A stretch of 64,000 bases of DNA, taken from assembly GCA_022836615.1 (NCBI GenBank), contig MU405270.1, forward strand, positions 1-64,000, given 5' to 3'. Made by a program: the position numbers and the translations under genes. The notes under the pieces are model-generated. The model was given only the letters and a program-made list of their open reading frames with translations. It was not told the origin of the DNA and ran no database searches. This DNA comes from Annulohypoxylon bovei var. microspora (Eukaryota > Ascomycota > Sordariomycetes > Xylariales > Hypoxylaceae). This document shows positions 23,517-33,848 of the stretch, piece by piece (positions within the stretch are counted from its first letter, which is position 1; each line of letters starts with the position of its first letter).

Positions 23517-24287
23517 ATGCCGGTACGTGTGCATCCCATACCACCTTCGCCAATGTATCTCTACTACCCCTGAGATACTCTTACCATCCAACGCCTCTAG
23601 AGCACCCTTAACTTTGCTAACAAACCCACCACCAACATAGGCCTACAACTCCATGTTCAACAACGATCCCAACATCCCGCGACTCGTCGGGAACTTCCCC
23701 CTGCTCCCCCTGCGCACCAAGACCCGCGGTCCGGCGTACGTGCTACCGCAGTCCAACCCGCCGCTGCCCGCCAACGAGAGCCCGGATCCGGACTCGGAGT
23801 CCTACGACGTGCTAGACGAGGTCCTCTCGCTCTTCCGAGCCAACACCTTCTTCCGCAATTTCGAGATCCAGGGCCCCGCCGACCGCCTCTTGATCTACGG
23901 CATCCTGTTCGTGAGCGAGTGCCTCGGCAAGATCCGTCCCCAGCACTCTCTGAGGGATGCTACGAAGGAGGTGTTGAACACCGCCTTGGACCTCAACTTT
24001 GCTATCCCCGGAGACCCTGCGTTTCCCCTTAACCAGGTACGTTTTGGCTTAGTTCTGTTCTATGGAGAACCTGTCTACCTATCGATACCCCCTAACCCGG
24101 TACGCAGATCTACGAACCCCCGCGAGACAGACAAGATGCCGAGCAACTACGGCAGTATCTATCCCAGGTGCGGCAAGAGCTTGCAGCACGGTTACTAGCT
24201 AGGGTCTACGACGAGGATGGAGACGGAAAGCCGAGCAAGTGGTGGTTGAGTTTCACGAAGAGAAAGTTCATGGGCAAGGCCTTGTAA
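23517..24287 (+). CDS. arc18: Arp2/3 complex subunit ARPC3 (p21-Arc)
   Basis: Three exons: 23517-23522 (only ATG CCG), 23641-24036 and 24108-24287. The introns are 118 nt (GTACGT to CATAG, branch CTAAC) and 71 nt (GTACGT to CGCAG). The product is 193 aa. The joined N-terminus MPAYNSMFNNDP and the segments RLVGNFPLLPLRTKTRGPA, ANTFFRNFEIQGPADRLLIY and LFVSECLGKIRP are diagnostic of ARPC3, as is the C-terminus WWLSFTKRKFMGKAL. ARPC3 is part of the seven-subunit Arp2/3 complex that nucleates branched actin at endocytic patches and hyphal tips. The tiny first exon is supported by the restored family N-terminus. Without it, translation would start at the internal Met (23653) and lose the first residues. 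The gene converges with TRM6 (260-nt gap). Confidence 0.95.
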
Positions 24288-24546
24288 GAGGGAGATGATG
24301 CCTCTACGATAAATAAGAGTACGGAATTGTCGCCTCCAAGATAGGAAGAGTGTTGAATTTATGCGGAATTTGAATGTCGGTTGAGAGAAAATTGCATGTT
24401 ACGGGGGTATCTATACCGTGCCTATGCGGCCAGAGTGACTAGGTTGGAGCTAGCCAATGCTAGAGAGCTATGCCTCATGTCCCATAAAACCAGGCTCTTT
24501 AACGCCGATGAATGCAGCTTTTTACTTCTATCACCCACTCAACCCC

Positions 24547-26508
24547 CTATTCTTTGGTTGACTCCTCCAACTTTCTCTTCTTGGTACGAGCCTTGCCCCT
24601 AGCTTCCACCTTGCCTTCTGCAGGCTTGACTTTCCAAGCAGTGAAGACATACCCTTCCGCTCCGCCTCTACCTGTCATCAGGGGATGTGTGCGCCCAGGG
24701 AGAACCTGCCATTTTCTAACTCGGCTTGTCTGCAGAGAAGCCCCTAGGACAAGGGATGGATTTAACGGGAACTCCTCGTTTCCGGGCCATTGCTCCAGCT
24801 CTTCCGGAGTCTTACCCACTACCTCGTCCGGCGGTGTCGCTACCCAGGCACCACGACGCGCTATGCTGTAGCAATCGGCCAACGCGGTTAGAGGCTCGAT
24901 CGATTGCGAATAGATGGCAATAGGTGCGCCGCCGGCAAGGAGTGGCACCGCGTAACGCATTATCGAGATAGGGTCCATTGTGCTCGCGACTACTAGCCCT
25001 GAAAACTCGCCCTTCCGTGTGGTGTCGACGATGTGGCGGATCTTGGCCCAGCGTCGACGCTTACGGTGGTAAGTACCCCGACGGTTAGCCTTCCACGAGC
25101 GAAGCACCTCGGGCGTAGCATTAGGAATCTCTGCGGTATATGTGGGGTCTAACTCTGGCTCGACAAGCTGTAACCATGAGATAGTCATCAAGTGCGAGGC
25201 CAAGGGATGGTCCAGCGGTTGTGTTGGATTAGTAATGTCGAAGCCATAATCGCGCAGGAACGCTAGGTTGGGTTGTTGATTCGCATGAATGACGGTAAGG
25301 GTATTGGAGTGTGCAAAGGGTACTTTCATGTCGTTCCCTCGCGGCTTGCCGTCCCCATGGGAAGGTCTTATCGCAATCTGAGGGGACGACTTTGATTCCG
25401 TAGTATCCTTAGCCTGAGCTATCGTCTCTATATTTTGATTTTCGTGTTCGCCACCCTTGTCCGTTTGAAGATCCCTCAAATTTGTTGCCACTTCTTGGCG
25501 ATTTGAACATTCCCCTTGAGGAGCACCTGGCGATGTTGGCTCGTTTCTGTCCTCTACAGACCCATTTTCGGATTGGTAGAGTATACCCATTCGTTCAGCC
25601 ATTGCTGCTACTAGAAGGCCGCCTGTATCATCAACAACAAGCCAACGGCCAGGCAAGTGTTCGAGATCCTTCTCTTCGCTGTTGTTGGCTTCTTGGGTGC
25701 CTTCGTTTTCGCATCGATCCTCTCCGCCGAAATGTACATTACCCCAGCATCCTACCAGTGCGATCATCTCATCTCTCATATCTAGGATCTTGGTTGAGTC
25801 CTTCACCTCCAATTGCCAGTGGGTCAGCATAGGTACATCCATAGGCACTACGCAGAATCTCCTTATGTATTTCTTCGTCTTAAGTAGCTTGTACTTGGCT
25901 AAAGAATACTCCGTCTTCTGGTCGATGGCCGTATGCGATATTAATAGTTTCGCTATTAGATCCCTGCCCGCGTCGGTGCCATCCTTCTTTAGAGCTTCTA
26001 TTTCCTCCGCACTAAGTGTTTGGCGCGCCGAAGCATCGAGTTCTGCACGATCAGTCCGAGCAACGACAGCACCGGACTCGGGATCTACGAGCGAGTATTC
26101 GATACCAGTTGGTAGTGAACTATCGGCATCTTCGTCATCGTTTATTATTGGCGTTTCTCCTTCGGGGGAGCTAGCTGACGTGTTGGATGTTAATATGTCG
26201 CTGTACAGCTCAGAGGCTGGTACGATGCGTAACCGATTGAAGTTCTCCCCTTGCAGTTTATCTTGCAGTTCGTATGTGAGATGAAATGGTCGGTGTATTA
26301 TTAGATTGCTCGGAAATGAACCGTATTTCCCTAAAGAGATGGTACTATAGGACGAATACAGTTATTAGATGTCATCTATTTTTCAATACATCTAGGTGCC
26401 GATGTAGGTAGACATAACATACGTATTTGGAGTTACCTGGAGCACTCGAAGATTCCCAGACGGAAGCTTAAGAGCGACCCAGGCATTGGGTTCGACCAAT
26501 GAGTGCAT
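24547..26508 (-). CDS. trm6: tRNA m1A58 methyltransferase non-catalytic subunit Trm6/Gcd10
   Basis: Two exons, 26508-26423 and 26344-24547, with a 78-nt intron (donor GTATGT, acceptor CTATAG). The product is 627 aa. The splice yields an uninterrupted N-terminal OB-like region: an exon-1 stretch ending VTPNT runs into ISLGKYGSFPSNLIIHRPF. The signature block KKDGTDAGRDLIAKLL, followed by KTEYSLAKYKLLKTKKYIRRF, is typical of Gcd10. The C-terminal half has the degenerate methyltransferase fold (FSGLVVASTMDPISIMRY, GGAPIAIYSQSIEPL). Trm6 pairs with catalytic Trm61 to bind tRNA and make m1A58, which is needed for initiator tRNA stability. A Glu/Ser-rich insertion (about residues 240-370) looks disordered and is longer than in yeast. 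The basic C-terminus KARTKKRK is a likely nuclear signal. Confidence 0.95.
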
Positions 26509-27169
26509 CTCGACTCTGGTCTTTGTCGTGAGGGACTTGAAGCCTTGAGTGTTTATTTTAAGAATAAAAAAAATAAGATGCCGTACTAAAAGTTAATCGA
26601 TCTTGGACTGCAGATTTGCGAATGTAACCCCCACTGTGGGGCAAATCCACGTGGGGGAAGAATGACCGACATGAGTCCCCTGTGCTTGCCCTGAGCAATA
26701 GTTGTAACATCCGCCATTTTGGGATTGTCGCTCTCTGTTAATACATAAATCAGATTAGTAGTTCAGATAAAATACTTTCACAAGCTACAAATTCTAAACT
26801 TGATTTCTTGAACAAATGTCATTTGAATATGATATTAAATAAAGAATAGACGTTACCCAGAACCTGATTCACATAGGTATTTCGACCTCCACCTACATGT
26901 TCTTCTGAATCAATACCGTTAGGAAGTCAATTTTGCCACTAAACTCTCAGTTATAACGCGTCGCTTGAATAGAAGAGGTTAATATTAACATATAGAGAGA
27001 GGTATCAACTAAAAAAACGAGTGCCGCACCCCATGAAACGCTAAGTAGGTACATGTGAAAGAAATCCACCGCTGGTCTATCTACCGTATAACAAATGAAA
27101 ATTGAAAAGCACGGGTGCTAGTGACTGACAGCTCTGCATTGTAAGCAGTGATCGTAGGGTTTTCCGACC
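26509..27169. other. TRM6 promoter / flotillin 3' flank
   Basis: 0.66 kb between two minus-strand genes. No coding frame or recognised RNA. It includes an A/T-rich section around 26560-26860. Confidence 0.45.
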
Positions 27170-29194
27170 TTACTTCCTCCCATTAACCTTGCTCTCAGCT
27201 TGCTCCCTCCTTGCTAACTCGCTGCTCGGCATTCTACCGAATTGCCACTCGGGCAACGTGATACCGGTTTGGTCATGGATAGTCGACATGAGTGGAGGAA
27301 GGAGTTGGTAGACCTGGATAGCCATGTCAGTACAAGGAATATTTAAGGCGGTTGACTATTAGGCTGTATAAGATAGATGTACCGGGATATGAGCTTACAT
27401 TTCTAAGAGTTGAAGCGGTATCTTGGCCTTGGCCACCTGCTCCGGAAGATCCAGCTTCAGAGCCCGTATTCCAGACACTGATCTTAGGTTGCATGCCGTT
27501 GACAGCAGTAGCATTGGCCTTGGCAAGCTCAACGTATGTACCCTTCTCAATCATCACTGCAAGGATAAAAGTTAGTAATTTCTCTTTGGTATAGGTAAAT
27601 ATAAGGCTCTTAGTCAGAGTTGACTGAAGAGTCTTGACTCCTAGACGTTAAAGGGGACAATTTGACGTAATAAGTTACTTACTATACTGTAGGAGGCCAG
27701 CAGGACCGCCAAATGCTTCGCTCATCTTAGCGTATGCATTAGCTATGGCAACCATACCCTCGGCCTCTTTTAACTTCTTCTGTAAGTTAGCATCAGCGTT
27801 CTTGATTGCTGCATGACTCCAGGCCTCGGCATCCATCTTCGTCTTATAGGCTCCTGCATCGGTGTTCTTCGTGGTCTTATTATAGTCGGCGGCGGCCTGT
27901 GTCTCGGCGTCGACTTTAGTCTTGTAGGCCTTGGCGCGTGCTTCAGCTTCCACCTCGTATGCCCTCGCATCGGCAGCTTGTTGCTTGCTCTCACGAGCGA
28001 TGGCTGCCTTAACAACATCGACTGCACGGAGGCGCTCCAGCTCGGCGGCCGCGCGCTTGACCTGCACCTCTTTCTTGAGGTCTTCATCCCGCGCCTCGGT
28101 TGCACGGGTCGCTTGAATCCTCGCGATCTCAACATCTCGATGGAGAACCGTCTTTTGGGTCGCAAGATTGGCCTCAGCAGCTGCGCGCTCAACATCTCGG
28201 TCCGTTTTCTGGACAGCAGTTTCCGCGTTACTTTGTAAAAAAGGGGTTAGCCTTCAGTGGCCAAGGCGTAGAACTATTCGAGTGTAAAGGAGATGGAATA
28301 GGGGTGAACTTACATCTTGGCAATCGATCGTTCCTGTTGGCCATGTCTTTCTGCCTCACCAACATTGCCGCGAAGCTGGGCATCTGCGACATCAATACGA
28401 GCTTGGTTGGTGGCGCCTTCATGGGCCTTCTGGGAGAGGGATTGGAAATAGTTAGAGCCAACGGCATCTTTTAGTTCCTTAACATTGGCATTGTAAATCT
28501 TGAGGCCGAATTGGTCAAGCTCTCCCTGGATATTGCGGAAAATACGGCGTTTGAATTCCTCCCGTTCAGTAAAAATTTCTTCCATGGTCATAGAAGAAAC
28601 TGAAGACGACATTTAGCTAGAGTAATAAAAGAAAAGAAAATGGGACCATGATAGTACCTAAAACTCGAGTCTCGCCCTCGATGATGCCCTTCACAATGTT
28701 TTCGGGATGTTGTGGACCGTTCTTGTTGGACGTAGACTCGGCCAACAACATGGCATACTTCATCAAAGAATCTCCCCGGTCCTCATCGTTGTTATGATTA
28801 TGCTCATGCTGTCCTGCGTGAGAATCTGCGTCGGACCTGGGGACCTTTGCATTGGCACCCCGATTATTAACATCCCTACTCTCAAGTTATTAATTTCTAT
28901 GTTGTTATACTCCTAAGGGTACCTGACAATACATACGGCCCGATGGTGAATACGACAGGGAGAAGAAACTGAAGCTTCTCCTTTGTCATAGCTAAGTAGA
29001 GAAGTTAGATATATTCGATGATAGTTGGTGATCAAAGTACCTTGAAGGTTCATAGCATAATCGTGAGGTTGAACAGAGAAGCGTGTGCATCGTTGGAAGG
29101 GTAGGACCCATGCAGCTTTGGTGATATGAACATTTTTGATGTTCATGCCAGTGATGGCAAGGTACTCATCGGGGGAAGCGATTTTGTACGACAT
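27170..29194 (-). CDS. floA: Flotillin/reggie homologue (SPFH domain)
   Basis: Seven exons: 29194-29041, 28991-28937, 28875-28658, 28599-28314, 28230-27683, 27556-27399 and 27313-27170. All junctions have GT/AG ends and compatible phases, for a total of 520 aa. The N-terminus MSYKIASPDEYLAITGM begins the SPFH (prohibitin-homology) domain. It continues through ENIVKGIIEGETRVL and MTMEEIFTEREEFKRRIF. A long Ala/Glu/Lys coiled coil follows (about 250-400, with repeats such as ADARAYEVEAEARAKAYK). The C-terminus MSTIHDQTGITLPEWQFGRMP is typical of filamentous-fungal flotillins. Flotillins scaffold sterol-rich plasma-membrane domains and affect hyphal polarity and endocytosis. Small introns fragment the 5' half; the third exon encodes a His/Asn-rich insertion near residue 85. 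An SPFH-domain stomatin is excluded by the coiled coil and length. Confidence 0.95.
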
Positions 29195-31592
29195 TGTGAC
29201 AGAATTTCTATTAAGTTGGATATATCAAGTGTTAAGAGAAGAGGGTGAGTTCCGAGTATGTTCTTATACACTTGAGAGTTACCTAGAATATAGGCAGAAG
29301 GGGGCGAGAAGATAGATAGATAAAGTGACAGGAGATGTAGAGGTAGATATAGTATCATAAACTATATGTACGTTGAAAGAACAACAGAAAACGAAAAACG
29401 ATATAGTTAAAAGTCCAAGTTAGATTAAATACGAGATGCCCAATGGTTGACGAGAGAGGCTGAAGCTATGCTAAACCTATGGACCAGACAAGGTTGAAGC
29501 TACTAAAAGAAATAGACGGGCTTGTGATTAGTTCAAGTCAGCGACAGGGTAGGGACTGCCTGTTAGGCATATCTTGTAAGGTGCAGTCTCATCGCAATTA
29601 GGATGTATTTCCTCGAAGCGTAGGCAGGTATGTATGAATTAGTAAGGGATTAGAGGATCCATCTTACTCTTTGAACCCCGTATTCCCATTTACATACCTA
29701 GAGTGAATGTTGTTGAATCATCACTGATAGGAGTTCACTAAGTAGGTACCTAGGGACTTAGCCTCCCGCCTCCTAGTGAATCGATAATCAGATGCTTAAT
29801 CTCCTGACCGAGAGGAGGAGTTCCTAACAGCCCTCGTTAAAGCAAGGCATATTACTGCAGTGCTACAGTAGGTACACTCTAGCCTCTAGGCACGAAGAGT
29901 GTTTCGCCATCTGCAAGGTAAGGACCACATCTCCAAGGACGAGGCATAGAAGTCGGGCGAAGCTGTGCCCTGATTTTGTGTGTCATTGAAGGTCATGGGA
30001 GCTTCACACCTTCGATTCATGATCTGACGTGTAGCATTTTAAATGGGTCCCATTTTTCTGGAAGAGTTCTTAAATTTAATATCTAGGGCTGCAGATGGTA
30101 AAATATCGCAGTGACGATCCACTAAATCCACTAAGCTGAAGTTCAGCTAGCGGGTCCTAGAGAAAACTGTCAGTGCGGGAAGCTACGTGTGGGGAATTAC
30201 CTTTGTGCTACTGGAGGCTGCATGGCTTCCAAGGTTATTTTACCAGTACCCTAAGAAGCTCTTAGCCAGATCGCTTCACTTTCCATCATCCCAATCCTAC
30301 CTAGTCTTTACTCTCTAGGTACCTATTCTACATCAAACACGTGTTGGATTCACGGTTCTTTGTGGCGAATATGATCTGAAACTTAGCAATATGTAGATTG
30401 TTCGTGGAAGCCTATCTAGGTAGGTATTGTACCCAGCTATGTGGCTCGGGCGTGGCTGTTCGAACTGAAGGATGAATTCAGCACCTGGCACCTCCATGAA
30501 TACAGGTCTTCCCTCATCCTTTCGTCATCATCCTACTCGTCTATCTGTACCCGATAGTCCGGTCGATTCCGAACTTTCTTGTCGATTTGACTCCCCGGAG
30601 TCCTACCCATCTTTACGACCCCCGCATATGTAGGTAGGTATGTATGTGTACGGTGCGCCCAGCCTACCAGCCAACGGAAGAACAAAACACATGCATTATC
30701 ATTATGCATTCCGACGTCTAAAGCATAGTCACACAAAGCTTCTGTATCTCGATTAGCCAATTAAAAATTGGACGCACTTGCTATAACGAGAAAGGGACCG
30801 AGGGATTGATTCCAATTGACTATAAGAATCTCTATACCACAATAAGACCTCGGTCAAGGATTATCTGAGTGCGCCGTAGCGTCTAGGCTTGGATATTCCT
30901 CTGAACGTCTAGCCTTCTTGGCCTTAGGGGACAGACGATAGCAAGGCTGATTTTACACCTTGAAACCTGATGTGGATATCGGTATTTGCGGCTGATCTAT
31001 ACTAAACTATCTCCTGACTTCGGATGTGGCAATAGGCCATTAGATGTCGGTAGTTTCGGACGGATCTGTAATTGGGGCCTAAACATCTCGGACCCCGTAT
31101 CCGTCCTCCCTGATTCATCCCGAGTCATAGTTTAAACGTGGTTCGTTTCCATTGTCTCACTCCTATTACTACACCACCACCTACGCCATCTTACAATACG
31201 CCGTATTAGCCACAGGGGAAACAATCACGAGATCTACCTTATCCTAAATTAGGTTTTATCTTAATCCTAGGGTTGTTTTCGATTTAGTTCAATTGTTCTT
31301 AATTGAAAGAACTCATTAGTTTCATCATTTAGATCGAGCACAACCGCGCCCGGGAGACTCGCCTAGCGTCAAACTTCCGCCTTAGTGTACGCTATTCTAC
31401 CTACTAATTTGAGCTGAGCTGAGCTGAACCGTTCATCTTTTCTTCCTCTCGCCTCTCAAATACACATAATAAGGTATCCACGACGGAATTCATCTTTTTG
31501 TCTACCCGAGTTAGAATATACTCAGTAACTCCTGGCTTAACAGTAGCTAGAATTACCTCTTATCACCAGAACTATACAAATTTGAGGTAAAG
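29195..31592. other. 2.4-kb intergenic region
   Basis: It holds the promoters of the flotillin gene and of the plus-strand gene at 31593. Several TAGGTACCTA/CTAGGTAGGTA words occur (about 29741, 30317, 30415 and 30630). The frame at 30533-30760 (-) is unsupported. No RNA gene was recognised. Confidence 0.45.
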
Positions 31593-32489
31593 ATGGATGG
31601 GAAAATACCTTTAGAAGAACCTCCTCCCTATACTACTTTCCCAACCAATCACCCCGTCTCAGATGAGTTCCAATTGAACTCGTTAACTTATCACTTACAA
31701 CACCATGTCACGTCCCTCCCAGACCGTATCCGAGCAACACAGCAAGTTCGGAAAGCCGAACAAACACTTAGTGATGCGTCCCTACTTGATTATATCATTC
31801 CAATTGTTGAGGAGTTCTTGGCCGATCTAGGGGCTCGACATAGTCCCGTTCCGTTAGCCACCCTCACTCTAGTTCCAGATACCGCGGTGCCTAAGAGTGC
31901 AACACTTAGTGGCTTGGAAGACATGAAACGCCGCGGAGAGATATGTCGCGTATCTAGGATCTCTATGGAAAGTACCAGCAAGGATTTTAAATCTAGTTCT
32001 GGCATCTCAAAACCTCAAGATGTGAGCGACGATCAAAGCTGGACTTCGGGACAGGAGTTTACTGGCTGGGGACGATTTGGCGGATCAGATGCACCAACCG
32101 ACGTTGCTGCGGAGATAATTAAAATGCTCTGGTGGCGCGATGAGGAGATGGCACATCGCTTAGCGGCTTATCTACAACCCAAGAAGGAGGAAAAACCGCG
32201 CGCGGAGCAAAGATCGGTGGTTCAGGTCGTGGTCGAGCAGAGGATACCACAGAAGAAAGAAAAGAAGAGCTGGCTCTGGGGAAGACGCTCAAGTGTTCAA
32301 ACATCGCCCGAGTCTTCACCAATGCCTGCGGAGACCGAGACTGTAGTAGAAAGACCACAAGAAGAGCGGCAGAGAGCTGAAATGACGGTCACCGCTCAAG
32401 AGGTCGCGTTTCGTCAGGAGAATGAGCTTGGGATATGGGAGAGTATCCGTGGGTGGGGCATCGTCCTGGCTGTAAAGGTCAAAACTTGA
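31593..32489 (+). CDS. Unknown protein with N-terminal PPPY motif
   Basis: A single exon of 298 aa. The N-terminus MDGKIPLEEPPPYTT contains PPPY, the canonical ligand for WW domains such as those of Nedd4/Rsp5 ubiquitin ligases and arrestin adaptors. Two folded-looking regions follow: about 20-110 (helical, with DYIIPIVEEFLADLG) and 150-200 (with EIIKMLWWRDEEMAHRLAAYL). A Lys/Glu-rich linker and a C-terminal block ELGIWESIRGWGIVLAVKV complete it. No signal peptide or membrane span is seen. I recall similar uncharacterised ascomycete proteins but can name no function. Association with Rsp5-type trafficking is inference from the motif. The reading frame is uninterrupted and the start is the first Met. 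Confidence 0.7.
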   Translation: MDGKIPLEEPPPYTTFPTNHPVSDEFQLNSLTYHLQHHVTSLPDRIRATQQVRKAEQTLSDASLLDYIIPIVEEFLADLGARHSPVPLATLTLVPDTAVPKSATLSGLEDMKRRGEICRVSRISMESTSKDFKSSSGISKPQDVSDDQSWTSGQEFTGWGRFGGSDAPTDVAAEIIKMLWWRDEEMAHRLAAYLQPKKEEKPRAEQRSVVQVVVEQRIPQKKEKKSWLWGRRSSVQTSPESSPMPAETETVVERPQEERQRAEMTVTAQEVAFRQENELGIWESIRGWGIVLAVKVKT

Positions 32490-32860
32490 TGCTAATATCT
32501 TATTGTGTTACATCACAAGCCGCGAATATACATAATTCCCACATCTACCTCATATTCGCAGTATGGATGCAAGGAGTAGTTCAATCATGTTGAACTCTCT
32601 AGGACATCATCGTCGAGATAATTGTTTACTGATACCGTACCCGCTTTCTTGGAGAGCATGCGTGTTTAGATAGCTGATCACTTCTACATATTTCGCTTTG
32701 CCGCATTCTAATCCCTACCCAACTAGTCTGATGTGAGATAAAATTCTCAGAGGCGTAGCAAAACAAGTATACAGCTTCTCATCGAATTCTATGATAAAAG
32801 GCTAATTGTTCATGTCTCCACAGCATCTCGATTTACTGTAAATATCATATTGCTCTTAAA
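32490..32860. other. Intergenic promoter of the alpha/beta hydrolase
   Basis: 371 bases between two plus-strand genes. No coding frame or recognised element. Confidence 0.4.
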
Positions 32861-33631
32861 ATGGCATCTAAAACCCCCACCGTGGTTCTCGTGCCCGGTG
32901 CGTGGTCAGTTCCCGCCATGTATCAAAAACTAGTCGCTGCGTTAGAAGCCAAACTTTTCACAGTCCACGTCCCAGCTCTACCGAGCAACAACGGGGCCCG
33001 CCCCCCTAGCGCATCACACGCGGACGACGTCGCGGCCGTGCGTGCAGTGGTCAAGTCTCTCGTCGACGAAGGCAGCGACGTCTTCATGCTGATGCATTCG
33101 TACGGCGGGGCAGTCGGCACCAGCGCAGCAGAGGGGCTCTCGCGCAAGCACCGCCAGGCGAAGAGTCTTCCCGGCGGCGTCGTGCACCTGCTCTACCTGT
33201 CCGCGTACCTCCTCGCCAAGGGCCAGAGCGTCTGGAAGATCGTCCAGATGGCGGGGCTGGAGGGGGAGGTCAAGCCGCATGTCATCGTCAACGAGGACGG
33301 CACCTGGATCCCCAAGAACGCAGTCGCGGCCCTGTGCCATGATCTAGACCCCGCGGACCAGGACGAGCAGAACGGTCTGGTCACGGTGCATAATATGGCT
33401 TGCGTGTATGGCGAGGCGGTGTGTGAGGCGTGGAGGGATGTCCCGAGTACGTATGTGCGCACGACGGAGGATCGGTGCGTTAAGCTGCCGTGTCAGGACA
33501 TCTGCGTTGCGAATGCGCGGGATGCTGGTGTGCCGCTGCAGGTCGTGGCGTTTGACTGTGCTCACGCTGCGTATGTGAAATACCCGGGGCAGTTGACTGA
33601 GCTAGTGGTCAAGGCATCTGGTTCCACTTAG
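32861..33631 (+). CDS. Alpha/beta hydrolase
   Basis: A single exon of 256 aa. The N-terminal strand and oxyanion loop VVLVPGAWS (8-16), the nucleophile elbow HSYGGAVG with Ser80, and the C-terminal FDCAHAAYVKYP with the catalytic His are the alpha/beta-hydrolase arrangement. They resemble the salicylate-esterase-like/AB_hydrolase_6 group (VLVPGA ... MHSYGG ... H). The acid is probably an Asp late in the cap-to-core transition; I cannot pin it down. No signal peptide is present, so the protein is probably cytosolic. The natural substrate is unknown; small esters or lactones are typical for the group. A T-rich, hairpin-forming tract follows the stop directly. The gene is GC-rich relative to its flanks. 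Confidence 0.85.
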   Translation: MASKTPTVVLVPGAWSVPAMYQKLVAALEAKLFTVHVPALPSNNGARPPSASHADDVAAVRAVVKSLVDEGSDVFMLMHSYGGAVGTSAAEGLSRKHRQAKSLPGGVVHLLYLSAYLLAKGQSVWKIVQMAGLEGEVKPHVIVNEDGTWIPKNAVAALCHDLDPADQDEQNGLVTVHNMACVYGEAVCEAWRDVPSTYVRTTEDRCVKLPCQDICVANARDAGVPLQVVAFDCAHAAYVKYPGQLTELVVKASGST

Positions 33632-33637
33632 TCGATG

Positions 33638-33689
33638 AAAAGGGCTTTTTTTCTTTTTCTTCTTTTTTTTTTTTTAAAAAAAAAGCCCT
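33638..33689. repeat. Poly-pyrimidine hairpin after the hydrolase gene
   Basis: AAGGGCTTTTTTTC starts at about 33640. After a long T/C run, AAAAAAAAAGCCCT closes it at about 33675-33687. The arms are complementary (GGGCTTTTTTT with AAAAAAAGCCC). Such a structure is unusual for a fungal 3' end and may affect polyadenylation, or be a mononucleotide-expansion artefact. Confidence 0.6.
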
Positions 33690-33848
33690 GAGTGGTATAT
33701 ATAGTATTATCACGTAGCTTATATTAAGGTAAGCAGGCACCTATGTTAAAAGGAGAGGGGGCTAATTAAATTATTCCCTTCTCTAGTTAGTTTGATTTAT
33801 AAAAGCAACACCGTCGATCTCAATTCAAACACTCGAAACAACCGTCTC

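Noticed and set aside
25682..26284. 200-codon Ser-rich frame opposite TRM6
   Set aside because: It is antisense to the well-supported Trm6 coding sequence; Ser richness mirrors its codons.
27813..28238. 141-codon frames on both strands over the flotillin coiled coil
   Set aside because: They are produced by the Ala/Glu/Lys repeat codons of flotillin read in other frames.
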